DNA from: Saccharomycopsis phalli
Taxonomy: Eukaryota > Ascomycota > Saccharomycetes > Ascoideales > Saccharomycopsidaceae
Assembly: GCA_020342235.1 (NCBI GenBank)
Contig: CP073219.1
Coordinates: 186,001 to 250,000 of the forward strand
Length of the DNA stretch: 64,000 nt
Reading direction: 5' to 3'
The translations under genes were made by a program, and so were the position numbers. This document shows, piece by piece, positions 16,715 to 26,264 of the stretch (within the stretch, counting starts at the first letter, position 1; every line of letters starts with the position of its first letter). Under the pieces are notes generated by a model. It was not told the DNA's origin. It saw only the letters and a program-made list of their open reading frames with translations, and made no database searches.

Positions 16715-17722
16715 TTATGTTGTTGTCAACGGCACGTCTAGCAATTTTTCAAACGTCGTGAGCAAATTCTCAATTCCGTTCAAGACGTTGGAGTCTGATC
16801 CCTTTCCGGGAACAAACTTGGAATGGGCGAAATCAATCAAGTTAAGTGAACTTAAAGGTGTACCATCACCGTCTTGTTTTGCACTATCTTCTTCCTCGTC
16901 CTCATCGTCGGACTCAAAGTCTTGTCTGATCAAGGTGTCCTCGCAGGTATCCCATCGATTCAAGTCATTTTCGTATATCATGAATATACTGGAGCTGATC
17001 ATTCTTGTTTCTGCGTCTATCAAGCAGTTGTACAACAACTGTAGTCTTTGAAACATGGACATGATCAATTGTTTCTGCTGAGCGGAGCTCAATCTATTAC
17101 CTCTAAAGAACAATTCAAGGCCATTTACCACGTCCTCGGAAGAAAAGCTCCGGCCATAAAACTTGCTAAACAGAATATATCCGTTTGACTCCGAGACATG
17201 GTCTTTATTGAAGTCGTGGGTGTAGATCTCATTACACACTGGCATCTTCATGCCGCATATTCTAAACGATATAGATCCACTAGTAGTCGACTGGGAAACC
17301 TTATTCAACCGAGCCTTTTTATCTTCGGACGCGGATTCATCCACTAGAACAGACCCAAGCTTGATGTCAAGGATGCTCGGTTGTTTGAACCCATACAAGA
17401 GGTTCTGGAGCACGATCAACTGGCCATGGGGTTGTTTGGCACTCTTGAGCTTTGCCTCGTCCAAATCGTGCTTTTGCAAGCCGCCCTTTTCCTCCAATTC
17501 TTTTGACACCCCGCTGTCCAATCTGCCAACAAATCTCGGTATCCAGTCGATCAACTTCGAGCCGAGTTGGTCGTTGACATCTGCAGGAAAGCTATTCGCT
17601 TGGGTGTAAAAATCAATCTCGCGCTCGCTAGTCGGCTTTGCACACAACTTCCCCTCCTCAGCATCCACAAGAACCCCCGGATGACCGGCGGCTTGGTGCT
17701 CTAGTCGCTTAAACCCTTGCAT
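16715..17722 (-). CDS. IPK2: Inositol polyphosphate multikinase
   Basis: 335 aa from the ATG at 17722 (MQGFKRLEHQAAGHPG). Family marks are EREIDFY near the N-terminus, the inositol-binding PSILDIKLGS motif (PxxxDxKxG), and the late LNLIDFAHSKFVPG (the Asp that binds metal and nucleotide). An acidic run, DFESDDEDEEEDSAKQ, lies just before that motif, like the Asp-rich loop of Saccharomyces Arg82. The enzyme makes IP4/IP5 from IP3 in the nucleus and also supports Mcm1/Arg80 transcription complexes. It diverges from TAF10 across about 250 bp with a CACGTG site. Confidence 0.9.
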   Translation of the reverse strand: MQGFKRLEHQAAGHPGVLVDAEEGKLCAKPTSEREIDFYTQANSFPADVNDQLGSKLIDWIPRFVGRLDSGVSKELEEKGGLQKHDLDEAKLKSAKQPHGQLIVLQNLLYGFKQPSILDIKLGSVLVDESASEDKKARLNKVSQSTTSGSISFRICGMKMPVCNEIYTHDFNKDHVSESNGYILFSKFYGRSFSSEDVVNGLELFFRGNRLSSAQQKQLIMSMFQRLQLLYNCLIDAETRMISSSIFMIYENDLNRWDTCEDTLIRQDFESDDEDEEEDSAKQDGDGTPLSSLNLIDFAHSKFVPGKGSDSNVLNGIENLLTTFEKLLDVPLTTT

Positions 17723-17762
17723 AGCTTCACCACATGGTTCCACCAAGACATGTGTGATATGC

Positions 17763-17768
17763 CACGTG
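17763..17768. promoter_or_regulatory. CACGTG site between IPK2 and TAF10
   Basis: CCACGTGATG, a match to the Cbf1 core (RTCACGTG on the other strand), 41 bp upstream of the IPK2 ATG. Confidence 0.35.
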
Positions 17769-17859
17769 ATGTGATGGTAAAGCGGGTTGTTTTCCTGCAA
17801 CGGTATTTACCAGCAGGCATATATACAGGCGTGGGGAATTTTTTTTTTGCCGGGCTTTT

Positions 17860-17901
17860 CTATTTTAGTGAGGGTATAGCAGTTTTAGTGAGGGTATAGC
17901 A
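17860..17901. repeat. Direct duplication of a 20-bp element in the TAF10 promoter
   Basis: TTTTAGTGAGGGTATAGCAG occurs twice in direct succession, about 75-115 bp upstream of the TAF10 ATG. It may be a duplicated binding site or a recent slippage event. Confidence 0.7.
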
Positions 17902-17974
17902 GCGCTTGAGATTGCTTATTGTCAAATATATATACAGAGGTCATTGTCGCACAAGAAGTAGAGCCGGGAAAAAA

Positions 17975-18517
17975 ATGTCGGATAACATGAAGTTCAACCT
18001 AGCGGACATGGAGGATGAGGACGTGGATGTGGACGATGAGTTGAAGGACGAGGTAGAGGCGAAGGAGAGCAAAGGCAAGGAGAACGGCAAGAAGAAGGAG
18101 CAGTGGCCGATGGCTCCGGAATTATTGGAGTCGTCCAAGATTGACAAGACGCTTCTGGAGGTTCTTGACATGATGGACGGCGAATATGCGCCGATAATCC
18201 CAGACGCAGTGACGGACTTTTACTTGGCCAAGAATGGATTGCTGTGTCCTGACGTGAAGGTCAAGCGGTTGTTGGCGTTGGCCACGCAAAAGTTTGTCAG
18301 TGACATTGCCACTGACGCGTATGAATATTCGCGAATTGGGTCGACCACTGCGGTTTATAATAGCAACAATGCCCAGGCCAGGGCCCGAGCCTTGGTTAGT
18401 GGGCAAGCGGGGAGTGGTAGCAATAAGCAGGAGAAGATTGTGTTGACCCAGCAAGATTTGAGCAGTGCTTTGAGTGAGTATGGGTTGAATATCAACCGAC
18501 CAGATTTTTATAGATAG
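17975..18517 (+). CDS. TAF10: TFIID/SAGA subunit Taf10
   Basis: 180 aa from ATG 17975 ([16 protein letters not shown]). An acidic then Lys-rich N-terminus leads into the histone-fold region: [55 protein letters not shown] and [24 protein letters not shown]. This is the Taf10 histone fold that pairs with Taf3 or Taf8 in TFIID and Spt7 in SAGA. Upstream in-frame residues lack Met and contain a TATATATA stretch, so the start is clear. TAF1, another TFIID subunit, lies 33 kb away in the same window. Confidence 0.93.
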   Translation: MSDNMKFNLADMEDEDVDVDDELKDEVEAKESKGKENGKKKEQWPMAPELLESSKIDKTLLEVLDMMDGEYAPIIPDAVTDFYLAKNGLLCPDVKVKRLLALATQKFVSDIATDAYEYSRIGSTTAVYNSNNAQARARALVSGQAGSGSNKQEKIVLTQQDLSSALSEYGLNINRPDFYR

Positions 18518-18931
18518 GATGAAAGTGTATGATAGTACGTAATTTTATTGGTTGTAGGTGTGTATTGTAGAATTGTATGTAATATAGATCTCTAATAGTA
18601 CGGATTGTATGTGCTGTAGAATTGTATTATAGAATTGTATGTATTACAGAGTTGTATGTATTACAGAGTTGTATGTATTACAGAGTTGTATGTATTACAG
18701 AGTTGTATGTATTACAGAGTTGTATGTATTACAGAGTTGTATGTGTTGTAGAATTATATGTTTTATGGAGTTGTATGTGTTGTAGAATTGTATTATAGAT
18801 TATATTACAGAATTGTACATGTTATTAAACTGCATTCTACGGATCATCTCACCGATTGTACATATTATCGACTTCGTATTGACTTACATATTACAGAACT
18901 CTCTATACAACTCTGCATATTTCACCCAGCT
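18518..18931. repeat. 17-bp minisatellite between convergent TAF10 and thioredoxin-like genes
   Basis: Six perfect tandem copies of TTGTATGTATTACAGAG occupy 18635-18736. Flanking degenerate copies with GTAGAATTGTAT extend the array to roughly 18555-18830. No gene seen in the interval. Confidence 0.9.
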
Positions 18932-19567
18932 CTATGCATACGAGTCAAAGATCTTCTCCAAGTCAGCAATGGAAGTCGAGGACTCAATGTCCTTGATAAT
19001 AACACCGTTAATAGCAATTGTAGGTGTGACGTGCACACTAAGGGCCCGGTGAAATCTGGTAAAGTACTTCAAGTCATTGCTCACCTCATTCGAGAGATTC
19101 TGGTGCTCGGTCTCGCTGGCAGACTTGTCTCGAATGTACAATTTGTCGTAGATTACCTTTTCGTCGACGTTATCCAAGGTGGCTGCAGCCAATTTCGCCA
19201 ACCGCTTCGACGTCTCGTTTCTCGTCTCGTGGATCACCGCAGTGTCAAAGTAATCTCTTTGGTGCTCAAACAAGATCTTGGCAAACTTCCACACTTGCTC
19301 GGGAGCAACCTGGTTCACCGCCAAAAAGGCCTCGGAAGTGATGGAAGATCCAGTCGCATGCCAAGGCTGGACTTGTGGCCGTATAATAAATCTGAATTGG
19401 TTTGGGTGCTTTTTCGCAATCAACGGGATAAAGTTCTTGTCCCAGTTGAGAAAGAGCTTTGCCGAGAATGGGCAGACAAAATCCAAAAATAAGTCGACGG
19501 AGTTCAAGTCGCCAGACCCAGTTCCTGCGGTCTTGGCAAATGTAGCAAAACGAGGTGCAATTGACAT
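18932..19567 (-). CDS. Thioredoxin-fold (DsbA-like) protein without a CxxC pair
   Basis: 211 aa from the ATG at 19567 (MSIAPRFATFAKTAGTG). The fold is indicated by VDLFLDFVCPFSAKLFLNW at the start (beta strand, active-site loop, helix) and HVTPTIAINGVIIKDIES near the end (cis-Pro loop VTP). The active-site position reads CPFS, so only the first cysteine of the redox pair remains, as in many fungal DsbA/thioredoxin_4 family members whose role may be glutathione-linked. Function is not established. The upstream region has a CACGTG site at 19621. Confidence 0.75.
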   Translation of the reverse strand: MSIAPRFATFAKTAGTGSGDLNSVDLFLDFVCPFSAKLFLNWDKNFIPLIAKKHPNQFRFIIRPQVQPWHATGSSITSEAFLAVNQVAPEQVWKFAKILFEHQRDYFDTAVIHETRNETSKRLAKLAAATLDNVDEKVIYDKLYIRDKSASETEHQNLSNEVSNDLKYFTRFHRALSVHVTPTIAINGVIIKDIESSTSIADLEKIFDSYA

Positions 19568-19620
19568 TGTTGGCAAAACAAACGTGTATTGCTCGGTTTA
19601 TATAGTCGATGAGCAATCGG

Positions 19621-19626
19621 CACGTG
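19621..19626. promoter_or_regulatory. CACGTG site upstream of the thioredoxin-fold gene
   Basis: GCACGTGTGATGG, 54 bp upstream of the start at 19567. Cbf1-type core. Confidence 0.35.
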
Positions 19627-19717
19627 TGATGGCAAGCTACAGGCCCAATCTGGGAATGCATACTGCGTTGGAGTACGGTACCTATATATCTATGTAGTGA
19701 GGGTCTGGTAAATTCCG

Positions 19718-20764
19718 CTATGTACTGAAGGTCTTGGTGCTTGTAAATTCCGCCTTGCCGTCCTTGACCGTCACGTAACTCAACCGGTCTTCATTCTGCG
19801 CCGCCAAATTTGCAGCCGGCTTGGCTAGCTCCAACTTTGTGTGCTTGCTCGTGCCGCTTGACGACTGGAGAAGCACCGTCGTCGGCCCCACTAACGTAAG
19901 AAAGTTGTTTCTGCTGCTTCTCCAATGGTACATCGACACCATGGCTCGCTTGGCTAACTGGTACCCCGAGCTTAGTGCTCCGATCACCCTGCCCACATAT
20001 GATTCGTCGTTAGCTGCTACGTCTTGTTCAGGTTGCACGTCTTGAGTCTGCACCAAGTCCTGGCTGTAAGCAATACTAGACAAACTGTCAGACCCATTGA
20101 GAGAAAGCGCCACCAAATTATTCTTGTTTATCATCAAGGCCTCGCCATCGGCCAATTCCACTTGAAACACATCGCCCTTGCCAACTAGCCCAATGTTTCC
20201 TCGTCCGCTAACAAAGGTGTACGACCCAGGAAACCCCGTCTTGGTTGCTCGGGACACGTTCAAATCGCGTGATAGCCTCTTGGAAATCCGGCCGGGCGAC
20301 GACAAGAATTTCACCACCAAGCTGTTCCCCGAGAATAGCTGGAGAGCGTCCCTAGGAAACACTGCCCAATCAATTGTACCGTCAAGCAGTAGCTCATAAA
20401 ACTTCCCTTCGCCAGACGATAAAACCAAGTTGAACGGCACAGTGGCAACCATCTCCTGATACTCCAACGGGAATTTCCCCGCTAGTAAGCTGTTGAGCGT
20501 GTTGTAGCGGCGTAACTTCCATGTTATTGATTGCTGGAAGTCGCCTTTGCCGTAGTAGAACGAGTGAAGTGCACTCGAAAGGAAACTAATTGGATAACTG
20601 GCGGGACTTTGCACTAGCAATAGTCTCGGACTGAGCAACTTTGTGAGCGGAAACTGGATCGACGAATCTATCGTCTTGATGTATTTGTTCATGTTGCAGT
20701 GAACTTTACTGGATGAAAAATACCCACCTGCTGCAGTTGCATATGGGTGTAAGAGTACGCTCAT
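19718..20764 (-). CDS. AIM24: Aim24, mitochondrial inner-membrane protein
   Basis: 348 aa. The Aim24/TraT-type fold is seen as a series of beta-rich segments: LLLVQSPASYPISFLSS, YNTLNSLLAGKFPLEYQEMVAT, VPFNLVLSSGEGKFYELLLDG, TYTFVSGRGNIGLVGKGDVFQVEL and NNFLTLVGPTTVLLQSSSGT. In yeast Aim24 supports the MICOS complex and cardiolipin-dependent cristae shape. The gene lies head-to-tail with the ARP7-like gene, 31 bp from its stop. An alternative start at the second Met (MNKYIKTID, residue 25) cannot be excluded. Confidence 0.85.
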   Translation of the reverse strand: MSVLLHPYATAAGGYFSSSKVHCNMNKYIKTIDSSIQFPLTKLLSPRLLLVQSPASYPISFLSSALHSFYYGKGDFQQSITWKLRRYNTLNSLLAGKFPLEYQEMVATVPFNLVLSSGEGKFYELLLDGTIDWAVFPRDALQLFSGNSLVVKFLSSPGRISKRLSRDLNVSRATKTGFPGSYTFVSGRGNIGLVGKGDVFQVELADGEALMINKNNLVALSLNGSDSLSSIAYSQDLVQTQDVQPEQDVAANDESYVGRVIGALSSGYQLAKRAMVSMYHWRSSRNNFLTLVGPTTVLLQSSSGTSKHTKLELAKPAANLAAQNEDRLSYVTVKDGKAEFTSTKTFST

Positions 20765-20795
20765 GGAAATTTATATTGGTTACTACACGTTAAAA

Positions 20796-21941
20796 TTATT
20801 TAAACTTCTCTAGAATCAAATTCTCGCCATGCTCCTCATAGTCCTTCTTGGTGATGTACCCGTCGAAATTATTCAAACTAGACAACACACTAGCCCCAAT
20901 CCAAGCGGCATTCTGTCGCTCAATGATGTTTGGGTTGCAGAAACAGTTGATGGGGAAGTTGGGCAAAACCCCGTGCAAATCGTAGTAGACCCGCTTGTCC
21001 AAGTCCGGAATCGCAGAGCTGCCTCCACAGATGATTATGCTAGACACCAACTGACTGAGCACGTCGGTATTATCTCTGAACTTGTTCAACGAGTTGCATA
21101 CCAAGTCAATAAGCCCGACAGGAGGAGGTGCACTGTTGTCCATTATCAAAGGTTTTAGCAAGGCCTCTGTTATTACCAACTGCTCGTTTCTAACCTGAAT
21201 GGTGTTTCCATCGGGAAGCTTATAATTCTTGACCTCGGCTGAAAAAGTCTGCATATTCTGCGGGTTTATCTGGAACTGGGCCGCAGATAGAACCGAAAAC
21301 TTGAAGTCATTCAACAAGTTGTTGTTCAAGTCAAAGGACGTGAACGAGTCGGTGGCTTCAGGGATGGAAAATTGCGACAAATAGTTCAATACATGCCAGT
21401 TTAAGTAGTCACCTGCGTATTTCGACTTCATGGACGACTTGGTTAGAATATTTCCGTCAAGCACTCCACATACGCTGGTGGTCGAGCCACCAATGTCGAC
21501 AACAAGGGCATTGGATCTTCCGATTCCGTAGGTGACACACAACGGCTTCTTTGCTAAGGAAAAGCTAGGCACGTCGAACGTCTCGAATGCGAGTTCACAG
21601 CTCTTCTTTTTGTTTTTTTTGGGGTTCCACACCTCTTCAAGAAGCACCAATGGGTACTCTTTATTGTAGTGCAATTTGTCAAATATGTACTGCCAGTTAT
21701 TTTCCACGTAGTCCCAGTTATATACCACGCCTTCATTGATGAAGGAATACATTTCCAAGTTCTCAAACTTCAGGTCCCGGTTCTTGATGTAAATATCATC
21801 GCCGAGAAACACCTCGTTGGTCTTTGAGTTTTTCCCATAATTGCTGCTGAATATTAACGAAGGAACCTCATCATTTGAATATCCGGCACGGGTATTGCTA
21901 GACCCATTTTCTATTATCACCGAAGGAACTGTGTAGGTCAT
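20796..21941 (-). CDS. ARP7: Actin-related protein, Arp7-like (SWI/SNF and RSC)
   Basis: 381 aa from the ATG at 21941 (MTYTVPSVIIENGSSNTRAG). The actin fold is clear: ENGSSNTRAGYSNDEVPS (phosphate loop 1), YNWDYVENNWQYIFDKL, CELAFETFDVPSFSLA, ALVVDIGGSTTSVCGVLDG (phosphate loop 2), SKYAGDYLNWHVLNYLS and SSIIICGGSSAIPDL. Alignment by eye is best with Saccharomyces Arp7 (YELAF, VIDIGASG, RSKFGGDFLDF). Arp7 pairs with Arp9 on the HSA helix of Snf2/Sth1. The protein is shorter than Saccharomyces Arp7. It shares a 105-bp divergent promoter with EAF6. Confidence 0.65.
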   Translation of the reverse strand: MTYTVPSVIIENGSSNTRAGYSNDEVPSLIFSSNYGKNSKTNEVFLGDDIYIKNRDLKFENLEMYSFINEGVVYNWDYVENNWQYIFDKLHYNKEYPLVLLEEVWNPKKNKKKSCELAFETFDVPSFSLAKKPLCVTYGIGRSNALVVDIGGSTTSVCGVLDGNILTKSSMKSKYAGDYLNWHVLNYLSQFSIPEATDSFTSFDLNNNLLNDFKFSVLSAAQFQINPQNMQTFSAEVKNYKLPDGNTIQVRNEQLVITEALLKPLIMDNSAPPPVGLIDLVCNSLNKFRDNTDVLSQLVSSIIICGGSSAIPDLDKRVYYDLHGVLPNFPINCFCNPNIIERQNAAWIGASVLSSLNNFDGYITKKDYEEHGENLILEKFK

Positions 21942-22046
21942 TTCTGTAAAAGCACGCGTCAAGTATGTAGATTCATGGAGACCCGCAACACATCCAAACA
22001 CCATGTATGTTTGATGGGAGGGCAAGTGTAGCGAGGCGACTTGATA

Positions 22047-22472
22047 ATGTCGAGCAAGGCAAGTGATTATGAAAACTTGAAGAAAGAGCTTCATCAGGCG
22101 ATATTGGACAAGAAGAATGTAGACAAGCAATTAACGCTTCTCGAGGAAGAAATATACACCAAGGAGACCTTGTACTTGACTGACAGCTTCTCGAATCATT
22201 CCAGTAGTAATATAATCAAGGGGTTTGAGACATTTAATCGGTCGGTGATTAATTCCAACGGCGCAAGTGTCGCAGGAAGCCGAAGACGAGCATCGTTTAC
22301 CGATGATGATCGGGTATTTTCGCTCAGTAGTGCTATATATGTTAAACATTTGCAGAGGAAAAACCGGGAGTTGAACGAGGTTAGCGAGAATGGGAACGGC
22401 AACGATAATGCCAATGAGGACGAGGACGAAGAAGAGGAGGAGGAAATCAGTACCAGAAGGTCTAGGCGATAA
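22047..22472 (+). CDS. EAF6: Eaf6, subunit of NuA4 (and NuA3-type) acetyltransferases
   Basis: 141 aa from ATG 22047 (MSSKASDYENLKKELHQ). The conserved Eaf6 core is a short coiled coil (YENLKKELHQAILDKKNVDK, then QLTLLEEEIYTKETLYLTD) followed by SNIIKGFETFNRS. The tail is acidic with a Glu run and ends in a basic STRRSRR. Eaf6 anchors in the trimeric Piccolo-type module with Epl1 or with Nto1. It is divergent from the Arp7-like gene, so two chromatin regulators share one promoter. Confidence 0.9.
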   Translation: MSSKASDYENLKKELHQAILDKKNVDKQLTLLEEEIYTKETLYLTDSFSNHSSSNIIKGFETFNRSVINSNGASVAGSRRRASFTDDDRVFSLSSAIYVKHLQRKNRELNEVSENGNGNDNANEDEDEEEEEEISTRRSRR

Positions 22473-22651
22473 GAGAGACACCGGGCTGTGATCGTGGAAT
22501 GGAGCTATATTTTGTGGTCTTTGAATAGAAATATTGCACTACTTTAATTATTATCCATCATGGAACTTTTTGTAGCGATGCCAAGCAATGGTCTGGTTTC
22601 TGGAAATGCTGATCACAGGATACCAAAAACCATTTTGCAGTTAGTCATTTT

Positions 22652-24064
22652 ATGCGCAGTCTAACAATTCTGGAGGCCATATGGGCTTCCTGCAAACCTA
22701 TCCTTAAAATATACATGATTATTCTCACCGGGTTCATTCTAGCGAAAAAGAAGATCCTCACTGTTGAAACATCGCGGAACTTGAGCGACTTGGTGGTCAA
22801 TGTCGCACTCCCTGCACTTATTCTCAGCAAGATTATCGCAAACTTGTCCTACACTGATGCCAAAAGCATCGGTGTACTTTCCTTTGTGTGTTTTTTATTC
22901 ATCTCCATGGGTGGGATCCTCGCATGGGCCTTGAACTATATTACTCCAAACCCCAAAATCTTTTATGGGGGTCTCATATGTGCTGGAATGTTTCCCAACG
23001 TGGGTGACTTGCCGATTGCATTTATCCAAGGGATCCCCAGCATAATCTTTGACTCCCAAACGGTCGAAAAGGGTATTGCATATGTGAACATTTTCACATT
23101 TGTCGAGATATTCATGTTTTTCAACCTTGGTTTTATTTCGCTTGTGGAGCTCGACTTTAAGACCGAACGTAAGCTAATGCACCAAGGGTCCGAGGAAGAA
23201 GAAGAAGAAGAAGAAGAAGAAGAAGAAGAAGAAGAAGACCAAGAAAAAGGCAAAAACAACAATCAGCAAAATAACAAGGACCAGGATAACGACCAGGACC
23301 ATGACCAGCAAGCACTGTACCACAGCCAACCATATAGAACAGAGTCTGGAAATTCTCATATACAGGACGTCATTCATGAGTATAGTGAATCCCAGCCAAA
23401 CAAAGTCGTCTCCAACTTGGACGAATTGTCTCTTATAAGGACGACATCCACTACTTCTACCGTGGCCAAGAAGTATAAGCTTCAGTGGATCTACTTCATC
23501 CTCCTGAACTTCAAAAGAGCCCCGTCACTAGCCATTGTGATTGCGTTCTTTATCGCCTTGGTTCCCTGGCTAAAAGCCTTGTTCGTGCCGTATACCAACC
23601 ACGTCCATTATCCAAACGCACCAGACCACAACCCACCACTTTTTTTCATCATTGACACTCTTTCCTTTATAGGCAGCAGCGAAGTCCCCTTGGGGTTGCT
23701 TCTTTTAGGCGCAACCTTGGGTAGACTAAATACCAACCGTCTCGATAAGAAAGTCCTCATTACATCCATGTCGCTTGCTCTTTGCAGAATGGCGATCCTT
23801 CCTATTATTGGAGTGGCTCTCATGACCAAATTCAGAAGCTTGGGCTGGTTCAAGGATGATATATCTTGCTTCTTGTCGATAATAAACTGGTGCTTGCCTT
23901 CAATGACAACCCAGATATACATAACCGCATTCTTTACCCCGCTAAACGGCCCCCATATCCAGATGGACTGTATCGGACTCATGATGCTCTTCCAGTACGC
24001 AACATTAATAATCTCGTTTCCTATATTGGTTTCATATGCTCTCAAGCACACAATTGGCTTGTAA
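22652..24064 (+). CDS. Auxin-efflux-carrier family transporter (Ecm3/YNL095C-like)
   Basis: 470 aa. N-terminal membrane helices include KIYMIILTGFILAKKKIL, LSDLVVNVALPALILSKI and VLSFVCFLFISMGGILAWAL. The family motif region NPKIFYGGLICAGMFPNVGDLPIAFIQ is present. A long cytosolic loop carries a 16-Glu run (GAA repeat at about 23189-23237) and Gln/Asp/Asn-rich sequence. A C-terminal set of helices follows: SLAIVIAFFIALVPWL, IGSSEVPLGLLLLGATLGRL, LALCRMAILPIIGVAL, TLIISFPILVSYAL. This is the membrane-transport fold of plant PIN and yeast Ecm3 proteins. Substrate is unknown. Its stop is 25 bp from the stop of the convergent TPR gene. Confidence 0.85.
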   Translation: MRSLTILEAIWASCKPILKIYMIILTGFILAKKKILTVETSRNLSDLVVNVALPALILSKIIANLSYTDAKSIGVLSFVCFLFISMGGILAWALNYITPNPKIFYGGLICAGMFPNVGDLPIAFIQGIPSIIFDSQTVEKGIAYVNIFTFVEIFMFFNLGFISLVELDFKTERKLMHQGSEEEEEEEEEEEEEEEDQEKGKNNNQQNNKDQDNDQDHDQQALYHSQPYRTESGNSHIQDVIHEYSESQPNKVVSNLDELSLIRTTSTTSTVAKKYKLQWIYFILLNFKRAPSLAIVIAFFIALVPWLKALFVPYTNHVHYPNAPDHNPPLFFIIDTLSFIGSSEVPLGLLLLGATLGRLNTNRLDKKVLITSMSLALCRMAILPIIGVALMTKFRSLGWFKDDISCFLSIINWCLPSMTTQIYITAFFTPLNGPHIQMDCIGLMMLFQYATLIISFPILVSYALKHTIGL

Positions 24065-24089
24065 CGCATCATACATACACTATATACCA

Positions 24090-25985
24090 TTAATCTAACT
24101 CTACATCTGGATCAGGCTCACCATTATTCTCAGGATTACTGCCGTTGGTGGCATTGTTCCCCTGTCTCAAACCAAAATTCTCCATCTCCCGTTGAATAAT
24201 AGGACTCACAGCATTAAGTAGCATGTTACCAAGCAACCCCAATGGACCGACATTGGAATTATCAGACTGATTCGCCGACGTCTGTCGGTGCCCAGCATTA
24301 CCTGGATCAACCGCATTGATATCCATGTCAGCTGGCTCGTCATTAGACTCAGCTGGTGTGGGAGCAGCATTTCTCATATTCACATCTCCTCCATCTCGCT
24401 CTCTGTCAGCGTCTCTAGAAGTTGCCGTGCCGTCATTAACAGCTCCAGGGAATACTTGTCTGAGCAAGTCGCCCTCGCCCTGTAGATCAAATCGCACGGC
24501 AAATGCATTCGGTGGGATCGGGTTCACATTTTCGCCTCCATTTGGCCCTGTTCTTCCCTCCAGACTAGCGGTCCCAGAAGCATCACCTTCTTGGGCTGTT
24601 CCATCACCGGTATTAAATCTTTGATTAGCAGCACGATAGTGCGACTCAATTAGGGATGTCAACCATTGGTATTCTTCGGGATTGGTCCCTTGTTGCGTTT
24701 CCTCGGCAGCAGTATCAGGGTTAACTACTCTCGGTGAAACCAGATTGGTTAAAATGTCGTCGAACGTAGATGCCTGGTACCTTCTCATTTGATTTCCTTG
24801 TGAGTGCTCCTCAATAATACTCCTCACCTCACGTTGAATCAGACGAATGGATTCTTCAGGCACCCCTTGCTGAAGGGCTCTATCCACAGATACTTCAAAT
24901 CCGCGTATAACATTGAATGTAAAGGTTTCCAAAGTCAGCTTTCGAACCTTCGATATGTATTCTCTGATCTCGGCCGGCTTCTTTTGCCGTTGCGCAATCG
25001 GTAATAAAATTCCCTTCCCCGCCTTTAGAGCATTGGCATAGTTGGTCGCTGCCTCCAACGACTTTCCAACGTAGAGATATGAAAAAGCCAATCGGGCATA
25101 CGCCACTGCATATCCTGGATTGAGCTTCACTGCCTGCTTGAGATCTCTAATTGCATCCGAATGCGCATCAAACGATTGGAACATTGCGGCCCTGTTGGAC
25201 AATATCAGTGCGTCATACGGACTCAACAATATTGCCTGGGAATAATATGACAAGGCTAATAGCTTCGAAGTTTCCAAGACCTGATTTCCCTTTGACTTTA
25301 GTTCCCGTGCACGAGCCGTATTTTCCTTGTGCTCTTTAATTTTTATCGAGGTGAATGAATAGAATGATTGGAGTAATGCACAGATTGAGATATTAGGCAC
25401 TTTACTGAGATCAATTAAATTAAATTCGGAGCTTGTCACTTCATTATAATATTTTGTCAACAAGTCTGATACCTTTTGAAACTTGGAGGAATCATACTCA
25501 ATCTGTTTGGGCTGTGCTTCGTCTTCAATAAGGTGCGCAAAATCCAGTAATAATAAACTAATCACTCGGGGTAATGTACAGTAGATATCACTAGAACAAT
25601 TGTAATGTTCTCCTTTGGTGAAAGACTCTTGTAAATTCCACTCAAAGTCATTGTGTGGCTGATTGTACGAATACCATCCGTTGAGTAACAAGTATTCCAT
25701 ATTTGCCACAGACTCATGTACCAACTCATTCACCTGGAGAACGGACAAAACAGTAAATTTAGAAAACTCATTGATGAATTCCCCTGAAATTTTCTTCAAA
25801 TCGCCACTGATCAACCCCAAGTCATTGTACTCTTCCAGAAACGAATCTGAGTTCTGACAGAATATTTTAAGGCCACTTAAGTAGTCGGCGATACTATTCA
25901 ACAAGCAATACTTCTGTCCTGTATTAAGAAGCTTATAAAAACTTTTCTGGGTATCAGCATGATTGAAACTGTTGTATGTAGTCAT
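24090..25985 (-). CDS. TPR-containing protein with Asn/Asp-rich C-terminus
   Basis: 631 aa. The N-terminal 220 residues are helical without a known domain. A TPR block follows at about residues 225-330 (ARARELKSKGNQVLETSKLL, YYSQAILLSPYDALILSNRA, AIRDLKQAVKLNPGYAVAYARLAFSYLYVG, ATNYANALKAG). The C-terminal third is low-complexity, rich in Asn, Gly, Asp and Pro, ending DPDVELD. The TPR pattern recalls Sgt2 and other chaperone-binding cochaperones, but the domain order and length differ, so I do not name it. It diverges from DUG3. Confidence 0.75.
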   Translation of the reverse strand: MTTYNSFNHADTQKSFYKLLNTGQKYCLLNSIADYLSGLKIFCQNSDSFLEEYNDLGLISGDLKKISGEFINEFSKFTVLSVLQVNELVHESVANMEYLLLNGWYSYNQPHNDFEWNLQESFTKGEHYNCSSDIYCTLPRVISLLLLDFAHLIEDEAQPKQIEYDSSKFQKVSDLLTKYYNEVTSSEFNLIDLSKVPNISICALLQSFYSFTSIKIKEHKENTARARELKSKGNQVLETSKLLALSYYSQAILLSPYDALILSNRAAMFQSFDAHSDAIRDLKQAVKLNPGYAVAYARLAFSYLYVGKSLEAATNYANALKAGKGILLPIAQRQKKPAEIREYISKVRKLTLETFTFNVIRGFEVSVDRALQQGVPEESIRLIQREVRSIIEEHSQGNQMRRYQASTFDDILTNLVSPRVVNPDTAAEETQQGTNPEEYQWLTSLIESHYRAANQRFNTGDGTAQEGDASGTASLEGRTGPNGGENVNPIPPNAFAVRFDLQGEGDLLRQVFPGAVNDGTATSRDADRERDGGDVNMRNAAPTPAESNDEPADMDINAVDPGNAGHRQTSANQSDNSNVGPLGLLGNMLLNAVSPIIQREMENFGLRQGNNATNGSNPENNGEPDPDVELD

Positions 25986-26175
25986 ATTGATTATTAAAAA
26001 TCTTTGAACACTTACTCAGGACAGCAGCTTTTAGCTACATCACATGACACGAAGCACTTGCCAGAGGCTGAATGAAAAACAAATGGGTGCATTTAAGCAA
26101 TTGCGAAAAAAATGCAAGATCCAATAACTCAAAATAATAATACTACTACCAGTTGCATGGGGCATTACTATTAGT

Positions 26176-26195
26176 CACGTGTGTCAAATCACGTG
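26176..26195. promoter_or_regulatory. Paired CACGTG sites upstream of DUG3
   Basis: Two CACGTG cores at 26176-26181 (GTCACGTGTG) and 26190-26195 (ATCACGTGGT), 14 bp apart and 70-90 bp before the DUG3 ATG. Cbf1-Met4 sites of this form control sulfur-assimilation genes in yeasts, which fits a glutathione-degradation gene. Functional control is inference. Confidence 0.5.
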
Positions 26196-26264
26196 GTATA
26201 AGGTGATATCTCTGGTAATGAGGCACTGATAAACTGCAAATCAATTCTGTTTTGCCTATTGACC

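Noticed and set aside
18635-18736. Regular repeats considered as a CRISPR-like array
   Set aside because: Units are contiguous with no unique spacers; this is a eukaryotic minisatellite.
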